DNA of 32,328 nucleotides from Nitrososphaeraceae archaeon (GTDB taxonomy: Archaea; Thermoproteota; Nitrososphaeria; Nitrososphaerales; Nitrososphaeraceae): positions 1 to 32,328 of the forward strand of contig JADDOW010000113.1 of assembly GCA_016782225.1 (NCBI GenBank), written 5' to 3'. Position numbers and translations under genes: made by a program. The notes beneath the pieces were generated by a model, which made no database searches, was not told the origin of the DNA, and saw nothing but the letters and a program-made list of their open reading frames with translations. Positions 24,161 through 31,708 of this stretch are shown piece by piece. Position 1 is the stretch's first letter, and each line of letters starts with the position of its first letter.

Positions 24161-24436
24161 TTATTTTCTAGGAATGAGTTTAGGGTTTTGTTCCTTTATT
24201 TTGACATGAACACCACAAATGCATCTGAGAGATTGTTGTAGACCGGCAGATTGAATCCCTTTCCCGATAAAAGAATGCATGATGATAAATGGCTCATTAG
24301 TAAAAACCCAAATAGCATTCCATGAAAATTGCACTGTTCCTATGTTTTGAGGTTGATTCAAAGATCCCTGGTAATTGAAATGAACCTTTGATTTTGGTAT
24401 ATTTAATATGGCAATTCTATTCCATAGAGTATTCAT
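24161..24436 (-). CDS. Doubtful small hypothetical protein
   Basis: A 91-residue open frame immediately after the frameshifted helix-turn-helix gene. Composition is mixed, with three Trp and a Cys pair (LRCICGVH). No ribosome-binding sequence, TATA box or family likeness is visible. It may be decayed sequence like its neighbour. Confidence 0.25.
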   Translation of the reverse strand: MNTLWNRIAILNIPKSKVHFNYQGSLNQPQNIGTVQFSWNAIWVFTNEPFIIMHSFIGKGIQSAGLQQSLRCICGVHVKIKEQNPKLIPRK

Positions 24437-24440
24437 GTTT

Positions 24441-25015
24441 TTAAGGTAATTTAATATTGTTGCCTATACTGTTGTTTTTGAGTTTGTTTGTTTCCATTTG
24501 AAAGTATTTTGGGGTTTCTTTCGCATTGAGTGTGTCTGGTTCCAATTTTTCGCTTTCAAGCATTAATTCATTTGTGCTTTTTGCTATGCCAAACCTATCT
24601 ATAAAGTCTTTGAAACTAATGCGATTTTCATTTGTATATTTATATATATATCTCAGACGATATGGAGTTGTTTCCAGATTCATCTAATGCAGGTACTACA
24701 GCCTCCTGCTTACTTTGCAACATTGAGTAATCATAATGGATTTTCAAAATTTGCTCCGTAGGTAAGTCAAGACTAATGGCAACCTGACAATGGATTTACC
24801 CCGCAAAAATGATTTAAAAGCCTTGAGATTGTGAAGACAATGGTTTTTTCTTTTGGCCATCTTATTCTCTTCATTGGCGTCGCCAGTCAGTTTCATTCTT
24901 GTCTTTTTGATATGTGAGAACGAAACACGAGCCGTCTTTGCAATCTCCCTTGTTGTGTGTTCCCGTTAAGCAACCAAATAACAAAAGTCTCTTTGTCCTT
25001 TTCATTTAAGGCCAT
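24441..25015 (-). pseudogene. Frameshifted helix-turn-helix protein gene
   Basis: The minus strand from ATG at 25015 encodes MALNEKDKETFVIWLLNGN, then an AC duplication (in AACACAC) shifts the frame. The next frame continues TTREIAKTARVSFSHIKKTR, a classic helix-turn-helix motif (GxTTREIAKxARVSxxxI). A further shift near a GTCAGG leads to VAISLDLPTEQILKIHYDY, and another into NLETTPYRLRYIYKYTNEN, which runs to the stop at 24441. Three frames read as one protein of about 190 residues, so at least three indels broke the gene. Intact relatives would be putative DNA-binding regulators. Confidence 0.72.
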
Positions 25016-25024
25016 TACAACTAC

Positions 25025-25598
25025 CCTTGTTATCGGGTTGGCTTATAAAGAAATGATTTTGCTATCCCTGTTACACCATGTCCTCAACTGCTACATGTGT
25101 TGTTTTTTGTGTTGCTTTTCATAGGGCTGATATCGTCACAAATTGTATTCTAATAAATCCTTAGAAATTTTGATTTGGACCAAAATTAGGTGGACCCAAT
25201 ACAACATCCAGATCTTGAGTGTTTTCCTTGGGTTTTGAATGATTTGTGATGCCAAATCCTCTTTTTGTGCCTCGAAGTAAATTGATGATATTGACTGAAA
25301 ACATCACTAAATATGCAATATTTTATGTTCATTGTTATGGTTTACACCCGCCTTTTTCGTATTCCCGCGTTTCTTCTGTGCCAATTAAGTAGTAATGGTA
25401 ATAGCCGGCATAATTTATAGAATTGATAACAACAGATTGAAATTTTTTTTTGTGACTATGATATCTAAAAACTATCTGAGCAGAACCCAGATGAAAGTCG
25501 AAGGTTCAAATACGATTATTTCTCGTTAATCTTTCCTTGTGTTCTATTGCATACGCAAACTTTCATTTCTGGCCAATACTGAAAATAAAAACTGCAGA
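25025..25598. other. Gene-free stretch
   Basis: No ORF or RNA fold could be supported over about 570 bases between the broken helix-turn-helix gene and the NHLP-like ORF. A T-loop-like TTCAAAT near 25506 has no partner stem. Confidence 0.4.
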
Positions 25599-25775
25599 TT
25601 ATTGCATTAGATCTCTGATGCTTTTTTGGATTATGTGTTTTGCTTCCCCAGAAATACTGTAGCACTCTAATATTTTTTCGGGATTTCTTATTAATCGTTT
25701 CCTGAATTCAGGTTCGCTAGCAGCTTTTAGCAGGATTTCGCTAACAATCTCGGCTTCAATATTTTTAGAATTCAA
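25599..25775 (-). CDS. NHLP-clan-like small protein, possible RiPP precursor
   Basis: A 58-residue protein (62 if the upstream TTG at 25787 is used). The stretch LLKAASEPEFRKRLIRNPEK, then ILECYSISGEAKH, matches by eye the pattern of NHLP-clan leader proteins: alternating helix, D/E-P-E-F-R..L...P...L..Y.L/I...E. That clan (nitrile-hydratase-like leaders, Os1348- and Franean1_4349-type families) supplies leaders for ribosomally made, modified peptides. Here almost the whole protein is leader-like; the possible core is only the last residues (SIRDLMQ), and one Cys (Cys38) is present. It faces ycaO across a 168-base gap. A TATA box at 25797-25808 predicts an mRNA start near 25778, favouring TTG at 25775, with GAGG just before it. 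It may instead be a stand-alone helical protein. Confidence 0.62.
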   Translation of the reverse strand: MNSKNIEAEIVSEILLKAASEPEFRKRLIRNPEKILECYSISGEAKHIIQKSIRDLMQ

Positions 25776-25796
25776 GTAATTCCTCAAAAGAATTTG

Positions 25797-25808
25797 CTAT
25801 ATATATAC
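25797..25808 (-). promoter_or_regulatory. TATA box for the NHLP-like gene
   Basis: The plus-strand sequence ctatatatatac reads as a TATA box for the minus strand. It lies about 28 bases before the TTG at 25775 and so supports a leaderless start there. Confidence 0.5.
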
Positions 25809-25903
25809 TTAATCCATATTCATAATACACTGAATCATCACTTCTTTTACCTTTTAGAGCCGTGCCAGTCAATAATTTATGTGCAAAATGAGGAAAACAA
25901 CAA

Positions 25904-25916
25904 TTAAAATAATATT
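25904..25916 (+). promoter_or_regulatory. TATA-like box for ycaO
   Basis: The sequence ttaaaataatatt is centred about 33 bases before the TTG start of ycaO at 25944, as for a leaderless or very short-leader message. Confidence 0.42.
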
Positions 25917-25943
25917 TGATTGTTATTGACATATTAACATTAA

Positions 25944-27287
25944 TTGGAAAATATTGAGTTATCAACTCTAAAATCAAGAAAAAAATGGACATCCAAAGGA
26001 ACCTCCAGAGTGCAACCTGTGGAAGCGACCCTAAAAAATGTAAATCAAATCGTAAATGAAATTGGGATTACAAGAATAGCCGATATAACCGATATGGACC
26101 GGTTAAAGATACCAAATTTTTCATCTGTGTTGCCTGGAACTGAGGATTACATTTGGGTGTATGGTGGAAAAGGGCCAACAAGAAATCATGCGAAGGCTAG
26201 CGCAATAATGGAAAGCATAGAAAGGTTTTCGTCATTACCTAGAAACTATGCCGGTAAAACAATAAGAGGAAGCTATGAGGAACTGTCAAAGAGCCACAAT
26301 ATTCTCAAATACAGCGATGTGATAGAGCCTGTATCTTTTTCCCTGGATGACAAGATGATGATGGATTATTGTGTTGGATATGATTTGATGAGCAAAAAAA
26401 ACATTTTAGTACCACTCTCGTTAGCGCTTTTTAAATACATTCCAAAACCACCTTCCGTAAATCCATACGCCTTTTACCATACCAATGGGTTGGCGTCGGG
26501 TAATGTAATCGAGGAGGCGATTTGCCACTCATTATGCGAAGTCATAGAAAGAGATGCTGTAAGCATAGCCGAATTCGTTTCCAGTGCGTTCCAATTCCAT
26601 ATTTTGAGAACAATTGAAAATGAGTTAATCCATAATGGCGTAGGATTAAAGCCAATTGAATCAAGAAAATTCGTTGATGATAACGAAATGTATCCTGATG
26701 TTGATTTAAAGGACATGGGCGAAGACAACGAACCGACTAGAAAACTCCTGGAAAAATTCGATAATTGCCAAATTTCAATAATGGTTAAAGATGTGACTTC
26801 TGATCTTGGAATACCCACATTCATTGCAAGCAGTGTGGAGTGGATCAATCATGATTATGGTTATTTGGTTGAAGGTCATGGTACCCATCCAGACTCCAGA
26901 ATTGCGATGATCAGGGCTATTACTGAGGTGTCACAATCTAGGGCAGCTAATATCCAAGGTTCGCGAGATGACCTAAGGAAAATGAAATATGATCCGGATG
27001 ATAGCGACGACAAACGCTCTTGGCAGTTTATAAAATCCGCAAAAAACATAAAATTTACCGAAATAAGGTCGTATCACAATGAGGATATTTTGGACGACAT
27101 AAAACTGATTTTGGCAAAACTAAAAGAAAGAAAACTAAACAGGGCCATAATAGTAAATCTTACGCACCCTAAAATAAACATCCCCGTAGTGAGGGCAATT
27201 GTTCCGGGATTAGAAACGTTTAAGGTAAACAAGTCTATTGTCGGCAACAGGGCCAAAGAGTCTTTTGCAAAATGCCTAAACCAGTGA
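25944..27287 (+). CDS. ycaO: YcaO cyclodehydratase-family protein (TfuA-associated)
   Basis: A 447-residue ATP-dependent YcaO enzyme, which activates a peptide-bond carbonyl by phosphorylation. The ATP/Mg motifs are intact: GGKGPTRNHAKASAIMESIER (74-94, with Glu90, Glu93 and Arg94), CHSLCEVIERDA (194-205, with Glu199, Glu202 and Arg203), and RAITEVSQSRAANIQGSRDD (324-343, with Glu328, Gln331 and Arg333), then PVVRAIVPGLE (414-424). The C-terminus (ESFAKCLNQ) lacks the Pro-rich PxPxP end of azoline-forming YcaOs. With tfuA overlapping by 16 bases, it fits the thioamide-forming class, in which sulfur replaces backbone oxygen. In methanogens such a pair acts on McrA, but no mcr gene is in this window. 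The start is TTG; no other start precedes the conserved part. Confidence 0.92.
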   Translation: MENIELSTLKSRKKWTSKGTSRVQPVEATLKNVNQIVNEIGITRIADITDMDRLKIPNFSSVLPGTEDYIWVYGGKGPTRNHAKASAIMESIERFSSLPRNYAGKTIRGSYEELSKSHNILKYSDVIEPVSFSLDDKMMMDYCVGYDLMSKKNILVPLSLALFKYIPKPPSVNPYAFYHTNGLASGNVIEEAICHSLCEVIERDAVSIAEFVSSAFQFHILRTIENELIHNGVGLKPIESRKFVDDNEMYPDVDLKDMGEDNEPTRKLLEKFDNCQISIMVKDVTSDLGIPTFIASSVEWINHDYGYLVEGHGTHPDSRIAMIRAITEVSQSRAANIQGSRDDLRKMKYDPDDSDDKRSWQFIKSAKNIKFTEIRSYHNEDILDDIKLILAKLKERKLNRAIIVNLTHPKINIPVVRAIVPGLETFKVNKSIVGNRAKESFAKCLNQ

Positions 27288-27961
27288 TTTTTTTAGGCCC
27301 AACACTGTCAATAGAAAAGGCAAAAGGATTTCTTGATGCAGACTATAGGCTACCTGCTAAAAAAGGGGATATTCTGCAGTTAATACCGACAAGCGTAAAG
27401 ACTGTGGGCATAATTGATGGATATTTTCTCCAAGACTATCCCCCAACACCCATTGAAGTTTACAATCTATTAAGAAAAAGGGGTGTAAGGGTTTTTGGCT
27501 CCTCTAGTTTAGGAGCACTTAGAGCAGTGGAGTTAAAAAAATTCGGTATGGTGGGAATTGGAAAAATTTTTGAACTATTCTCAAAAGGGATAATGGATTC
27601 AGACGATGAAGTTGCTGTTGCATTCACTGGGTATGCGGGATACAAATCAGACGCATTGATAGACATACGATATAACTTGTTTTTAGCCCATAAAAACAAC
27701 ATAATCGATAATGACACAAAGAAAATCATTTTACGGGTTTCAAAAGACACATACTTTCCCTATCGCACATATGGCGACATAACGGATGAGTCAAAAAGAT
27801 TGTTTCCCTCTCAAAAGAGGCAAATCGAGGGTTTTAAAGAATACCTTGTGAAAAACAAGAGAAGCTTGAAAGAAAAAGATGCCATAGAACTTTTAAAGGC
27901 TATAAAACGGGAAATACGTGCCAACAACAACAACAACAACAACGATAACACTAGTGATTAG
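27272..27961 (+). CDS. tfuA: TfuA-like protein
   Basis: A 229-residue TfuA-like protein. Family marks are GPTLS (9-13), PAKKGDI (28-34), GIIDGYF (46-52), FGSSSLGALRAVEL (75-88) and the acidic DDEVAV (111-116). TfuA proteins partner YcaO and are thought to supply or place the sulfur for peptide thioamides, as studied in methanogen and actinobacterial systems. The ATG lies inside the last codons of ycaO (16-base overlap), which implies coupled translation and equal amounts of both. The last 15 residues are a poly-Asn tract (AAC triplets, 27922-27942) with no apparent domain. The membrane gene follows 42 bases after the stop. Substrate unknown. Confidence 0.9.
   Translation: MPKPVIFLGPTLSIEKAKGFLDADYRLPAKKGDILQLIPTSVKTVGIIDGYFLQDYPPTPIEVYNLLRKRGVRVFGSSSLGALRAVELKKFGMVGIGKIFELFSKGIMDSDDEVAVAFTGYAGYKSDALIDIRYNLFLAHKNNIIDNDTKKIILRVSKDTYFPYRTYGDITDESKRLFPSQKRQIEGFKEYLVKNKRSLKEKDAIELLKAIKREIRANNNNNNNDNTSD
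27922..27942 (+). repeat. AAC triplet repeat in tfuA tail
   Basis: Seven AAC codons in a row near the 3' end of tfuA encode Asn. Together with the AGC/AAC tract at the proS start and the hexamer in the GHKL gene, such repeats lie in the unstructured ends or linkers of proteins. Confidence 0.85.
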
Positions 27962-28003
27962 AAGGTAGTTTTATATCTTAATTGATTTTTTTCTAAATCA
28001 TTT

Positions 28004-28582
28004 ATGAATAAGGCGGATCACAAATATCTCGATAGGCTAATAACCCCTTATCGTATATACATTATCGTCTTTTATTTCTCGGCATTTATGATGCTGTACA
28101 TAACATCGTTTGGTATGTACTGGAGTTGGATGGATTACAAAAACACCGGAACGATAAACGTGGGCGAGATAATTGTTAAAAATGACCTGTTTTTTGATGG
28201 CGGTGGCAAGTTAGTGACATACCTGGCAATTTTCGCGGTACTGTCATGGTTTTGTGTCACTAAAATTGGTTCTCAAAGAGTATTAAATACGCCAAAAATA
28301 GCCAAAGACATATTCTCAACAATATGTGTGGTTTTGATTGTTGTATCTGCCTATGAATTCGTTTACAATTTTACTGTGTGGGGATCTCTTATCACAATTG
28401 ATGTGCTGGATAAATCAATAAATTTGGATGAATTAAACATAAAATACCCAAATCCCGAGACGCCCTGGAATCTGGTCTTTTCCACAAAGATGACCCTCGC
28501 AGCATTGATAATATCGTGCCACTCTTTTTACGTGATACACAAGTCCTACAAATCATCAACAACCATCAAAAACAAGCCATGA
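28004..28582 (+). CDS. Four-helix membrane protein after ycaO-tfuA
   Basis: A 192-residue protein with about four membrane helices: YIIVFYFSAFMMLYITSFGMYW (about 18-40), LVTYLAIFAVLSWFCV (about 68-84), ICVVLIVVSAYEFVYNF (about 106-124) and LAALIISCHSFYVI (about 167-182). Conserved-looking polar residues in membrane parts (Cys, His, Trp) exist, but no transporter or enzyme motif is evident. I do not recognise a family. It starts with ATG 42 bases after tfuA on the same strand and may be in that transcript. A part in export, sensing or membrane attachment of the modified product is possible, but only context suggests it. Confidence 0.72.
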   Translation: MNKADHKYLDRLITPYRIYIIVFYFSAFMMLYITSFGMYWSWMDYKNTGTINVGEIIVKNDLFFDGGGKLVTYLAIFAVLSWFCVTKIGSQRVLNTPKIAKDIFSTICVVLIVVSAYEFVYNFTVWGSLITIDVLDKSINLDELNIKYPNPETPWNLVFSTKMTLAALIISCHSFYVIHKSYKSSTTIKNKP

Positions 28583-28693
28583 ATGATTCTATTGGCCATA
28601 AAGAAAAAATACGGATCTTACAAGGGTGTGTGGTCTCTAGTATATGATATTATGATTATCTAAAGGTGATCAACCAGCAGGCTGTCGTTTTGG

Positions 28694-28818
28694 AATTGGT
28701 TAAAACGCAGTAATTGAAACTGATAGGAATGATGACTATAAAGGTGAGGTGAACAAGATTGCATCAACAGGTATTACAATACACTCAACGAGCCTTCATA
28801 ATGGCGTTTTAACCAATT
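28694..28818. repeat. 15-bp perfect inverted repeat, 95-base spacer
   Basis: AATTGGTTAAAACGC at 28694-28708 is repeated as its exact reverse complement at 28804-28818. No ORF or transposase lies between. It could be a long-stem RNA, a regulatory palindrome or a relic of a small mobile element. Confidence 0.7.
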
Positions 28819-28896
28819 TAAAACAAACAAAATGCCCAAAGCCTGTTTATTGAATTGTTTCATAAATCAATGTGATTGCAGACAAAAAAAAACACT

Positions 28897-28945
28897 CTGT
28901 GATCAGGGGGGAAATAATGGCCGTAAAAATTGTTAATGATCACAG
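28897..28945. repeat. 9-bp inverted repeat before small zinc protein
   Basis: CTGTGATCA (28897-28905) and TGATCACAG (28937-28945) are reverse complements 31 bases apart. The right arm ends about 30 bases before the TATA box of the next gene, so an operator or stem-loop is possible. Confidence 0.45.
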
Positions 28946-28975
28946 TGGGAATGAAATAAAATGTTGAAATGAGCA

Positions 28976-28988
28976 AAAACATATATTA
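28976..28988 (+). promoter_or_regulatory. TATA box for small zinc protein
   Basis: The sequence aaaacatatatta is centred about 31 bases before the ATG at 29014 but only 14 before the ATG at 28996. This favours the second start, with a leaderless message. Confidence 0.5.
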
Positions 28989-28995
28989 TTACCTT

Positions 28996-29139
28996 ATGGC
29001 TCAACATAACACCATGATAACAAAAAGCTACTTTTGTTTTGAATGCGGCGCAATATTGACTACAAAAGAGGATAAAAAACAGCATGAAGAGTGGGAGGAG
29101 CTGAACAAAAAAACAACGGCACCCAAAGACGAACCCTAA
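28996..29139 (+). CDS. Small zinc-finger-like protein
   Basis: A 47-residue protein, or 41 from the ATG at 29014, which the TATA box position favours. The core FCFECGAILTTKEDKKQHEEW has the spacing Cys-x2-Cys-x12-His of a C2H2 finger, with the aromatic residue before the first Cys, but the last His is replaced (HEEW), so only three zinc ligands are clear. The C-terminus is Lys/Thr/Glu-rich. Composition and a proper promoter make it a likely gene despite its size. Small single-finger proteins of this kind are common in archaea, and their partners are mostly unknown. It is convergent with the next gene. Confidence 0.65.
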   Translation: MAQHNTMITKSYFCFECGAILTTKEDKKQHEEWEELNKKTTAPKDEP

Positions 29140-29177
29140 ATCATTTTACCAAGAAATCGTAAATAAATGTGTTTCCA

Positions 29178-29513
29178 TCAAGTATCGTTGTGCTCAAACT
29201 TTTGTACCTCTATAGTGACCTTGTCCCCAACCTTGATCTTTAGATCATCATATTCTTTCATGGTGACCTTAAATGTGGGTGAATCACTCATAGCACCTCC
29301 ACCACCAAACATGTTTGTGATGTTTGACATGGCTTTTGGCAAGTTTTTCATCAAATCCTCTGGGGAAGTAAAGGCCATAACATTAGGGCCAAATGGGTTT
29401 GTTTGCTTGTCACCAGATTTATAATACTCATTTTGATCTTTAAAGGTCACATAAATGTAAGGGGACCCATCGGTGGATGCCTCAACTTTAGCCACTATAA
29501 AATCTTTTTTCAT
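29178..29513 (-). CDS. Hypothetical protein, beta-rich
   Basis: A 111-residue protein starting with ATG at 29513. The sequence alternates strands and polar loops: FIVAKVEASTDGSPYIYVTFKDQNEYYK, split by a short turn, then a Gly-rich MFGGGGAMSDSP loop (about residues 68-79) and a C-terminal FKVTMKEYDDL with KVGDKVTIEVQK. The last part resembles the strand-turn-strand KVGDKV of OB or SH3-like barrels. There is no signal peptide or membrane helix. I do not recognise a named family. It is alone between convergent and same-strand neighbours. Confidence 0.75.
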   Translation of the reverse strand: MKKDFIVAKVEASTDGSPYIYVTFKDQNEYYKSGDKQTNPFGPNVMAFTSPEDLMKNLPKAMSNITNMFGGGGAMSDSPTFKVTMKEYDDLKIKVGDKVTIEVQKFEHNDT

Positions 29514-29585
29514 TTATATTCATAACAGACAATCAATATAATAAATATTTAATTTGCGAAAGAGTCTGGGATTGCTTGTTTGCAT

Positions 29586-29672
29586 CTATAGGTGGTGAGA
29601 GTTCTTATCAGAGAGTCCTCCAAAAAAGGGATTTATTTCTTGTGTTGCATATCCAACTGAGTTTCCAGCCAT
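29586..29672 (-). CDS. Very short possible peptide
   Basis: A 28-residue frame (MAGNSVGYATQEINPFFGGL, then SDKNSHHL) after ATG at 29672. Its composition is protein-like, but no ribosome-binding sequence or TATA box is clear. It could be chance or a remnant of a longer gene. Confidence 0.22.
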   Translation of the reverse strand: MAGNSVGYATQEINPFFGGLSDKNSHHL

Positions 29673-29739
29673 GAGCTCGTGGTCCTGGATGCTTTTTCAA
29701 ATCCACCGGGGTAAGCATGCATAACCTAAAGCCACTTAA

Positions 29740-30981
29740 TTAGGATATTGTGTAAACAATGCCTTCCCTTAGGGATACGATATACATTTTGCCGTCTGGC
29801 CCTGTTTCGATATCCGTTATGCTGCCAAATCCGTCTCCTAGAATATGGCTATCTATTTCACTTTCAGAGTCTATGATTGCATCATTCACATCCAACCCTG
29901 TCCTAGCTTCGTTTACCTTGAAAAAATAAAGCTTACCAAGGTTATGATCCCCAACCAAAATGTTGTTTTGATATTCTGCACCCAAAAGTGGGGTATTGAT
30001 AAACTCTATATCGGTTATGGCTATTGGTGTGGGCCAGCTCACTATTGGGTCTGAATACCTGGAGTTTGGGAACACCACAAGGTCATTTACTGTTGATTCA
30101 GATGAGGAAACAGGCCCCATGATTGATCGCCAGCCACTGTTAAAACCCGGATACACAATGTTAATCTCATCAAAGTAGTCTGGGCCGTTTTCAGTGTCCC
30201 ATATTGTACCGGTTATGGGATCTGAGGTCAACCCATAGGAATTTCTTATGCCATAGCTAAAAGTCTTGTCCATGTTTGGGATGCCGGTTCCAACAAATGG
30301 GTTGTCAGGCAACGCAGATCCATCCAAAGGATTAATCCTAAATATGGAACCAGTAAGGTCAGGATCATTGCCATTCTCTATGTTTTGCAGTTTTGACCTG
30401 TGATTCAAATCTCCTATTACAACATAAAGTTGGCCATCCTTGCCTATTGTGATTTTGCCGCCGTCATGGTTTGGCCCAGGAAGGGCAGGCAAATCCAGCA
30501 ATAAAGCCTGGTTGGTCAGTCTGTTGCCATCCCACACAAAGCTATAGACGCGGTGCCTTAGGTTTTCTGAATCGCCATTGGATGGCTCCTCCGATGACCT
30601 TTCAGTTATGTAAAAAAACACAAAGGTGTTGCCGTTTTTTTTCAGAACCTCAACTCCCAATAGTCCCCTTTCGCTTAGAAAATCGACATTAAACGTATGG
30701 ATCGGGGACTCTTGGACAACCCCGTCAGAGACTAACCTGACGTTTCCTTTTTTTTCAATAACAAGGGTGTTGTTTCCGGTATCGTTCAAAAAGGCGATGC
30801 CTGTAGGCGATGAGAAACCCGAAAAAGCCGGATTCAATGAGAGGGCGGGGTCTCTGATACTTTGTGCGTATCCCAATTCAAAGGTTGACAAATCAGACTG
30901 CTGTGATGGCGCTAATAGGAAGAGAATTATGACACCAAAAAGACTGATGGCGTAATAAGGTAGTTTTTTTTTCCCAAGCAT
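29740..30981 (-). CDS. Exported aldose (GSDH-type) dehydrogenase
   Basis: A 413-residue beta-propeller protein of the glucose/sorbosone dehydrogenase family, whose known members oxidise sugars with bound PQQ. A signal peptide is visible (basic LGKKK, then a hydrophobic stretch to about residue 25). Family motifs are ERGLLGVEV (about 104-112), GPNHDGGKI with the catalytic His (about 172), IGDLNH (calcium or PQQ site, about 190), FSYGIRNSYGL and WDTENGPD (about 255-285), and NILVGDHNLGKLYFF. The start chosen is ATG at 30981; a TTG just before it is in frame. PQQ synthesis genes are not in the window, so the cofactor supply is unknown. It could also be one of the family members without PQQ. Confidence 0.88.
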   Translation of the reverse strand: MLGKKKLPYYAISLFGVIILFLLAPSQQSDLSTFELGYAQSIRDPALSLNPAFSGFSSPTGIAFLNDTGNNTLVIEKKGNVRLVSDGVVQESPIHTFNVDFLSERGLLGVEVLKKNGNTFVFFYITERSSEEPSNGDSENLRHRVYSFVWDGNRLTNQALLLDLPALPGPNHDGGKITIGKDGQLYVVIGDLNHRSKLQNIENGNDPDLTGSIFRINPLDGSALPDNPFVGTGIPNMDKTFSYGIRNSYGLTSDPITGTIWDTENGPDYFDEINIVYPGFNSGWRSIMGPVSSSESTVNDLVVFPNSRYSDPIVSWPTPIAITDIEFINTPLLGAEYQNNILVGDHNLGKLYFFKVNEARTGLDVNDAIIDSESEIDSHILGDGFGSITDIETGPDGKMYIVSLREGIVYTIS

Positions 30982-31594
30982 CAATACTGAACAATGTGAA
31001 TTGACACTTTTTAAAATTTTCTAGAAAGGCGGTCCCTCTATCAAAAGGAAACCCAAAGCCGTTATGGGAATGCCCTTTGCTTTTTATTTGTTTGATATTT
31101 CTCATATTATTAGCGAAAACCATTTGTGATGCCGGTATGCCGAAAATCCAAATCGTGTTTGATAAGGTGGAATTTCCAATGACTGGTGGCCAACAAAACA
31201 AACGGATTTGCCAGGTTTGATTTAGCGTTTGTTTTATTTAAAATTTGAGTTGCCACTGCTGAAGGGACACAACCCTTGAATGGTCATTGGCATCAAAAAC
31301 AACCCTAAAAGAACCATGTGTGATTAGGCATGGCCTAAAAACATCTATATTCGCAACTGTATTTTTGCTATGGACCACTTTTTTGGAAATTTCCATAACG
31401 CTAAGTGAAACATGTTGTGTGATAATATGCAAAATATTTGCGTATGTAGATAAATTCGGATTCAATCAACTTTTGTCGCAAAAGGCAGGTCAAAAACCAA
31501 TTGGCATTACCTGTAATGGCCTTTAGGCGCATTAAATAAATTTAATTATGCTGTTTTCGGATAACGGTGCTTGAGTTAGTAAATATACTATATT
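30982..31594. other. Gene-free stretch upstream of exported repeat protein
   Basis: Overlapping short ORFs on both strands (31238-31465 minus, 31287-31526 plus) lack start signals and a recognisable composition. Nothing firm is seen until the stem-loops at 31595. Confidence 0.35.
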
Positions 31595-31620
31595 GGTAAC
31601 ACTTAATTTTGAGTGTTATC
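31595..31620 (+). terminator. Stem-loop followed by T-rich sequence
   Basis: A 9-bp stem (GGTAACACT with AGTGTTATC, one G-T pair) has an 8-base loop, followed by gttgtcttttt. It resembles a terminator, but no gene ends just before it. Confidence 0.4.
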
Positions 31621-31677
31621 GTTGTCTTTTTGGGCATATATGTTGATTATGTTTTAATACAAATGGTGTTGAATCGC

Positions 31678-31708
31678 AATAACGTTACAATAAGGGGATA
31701 ACGTTATT
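31678..31708. repeat. 10-bp perfect inverted repeat AATAACGTTA
   Basis: AATAACGTTA (31678-31687) and TAACGTTATT (31699-31708) are exact reverse complements with an 11-base loop, followed by TTT. Each arm itself holds the palindrome TAACGTTA. Operator or hairpin RNA are possible. Confidence 0.55.

Noticed and set aside
25465-25530. C/D-like motifs and a TTCAAAT T-loop
   Set aside because: There is no closing D box and no T-stem partner, so neither a guide RNA nor a tRNA can be folded.
25765-25992. 75-residue minus-strand ORF between the NHLP-like gene and ycaO
   Set aside because: It overlaps both genes and their two TATA boxes, and its sequence has no coding character.
28662-28740. C/D-box-like GTGATCA, CTGA and TGATGA motifs
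   Set aside because: The boxes are in the wrong order or too far apart for a guide RNA, and no terminal stem was found.
31238-31526. Overlapping ORFs on both strands upstream of the stem-loops
   Set aside because: No start signals, no family likeness, and each is the complement of the other.
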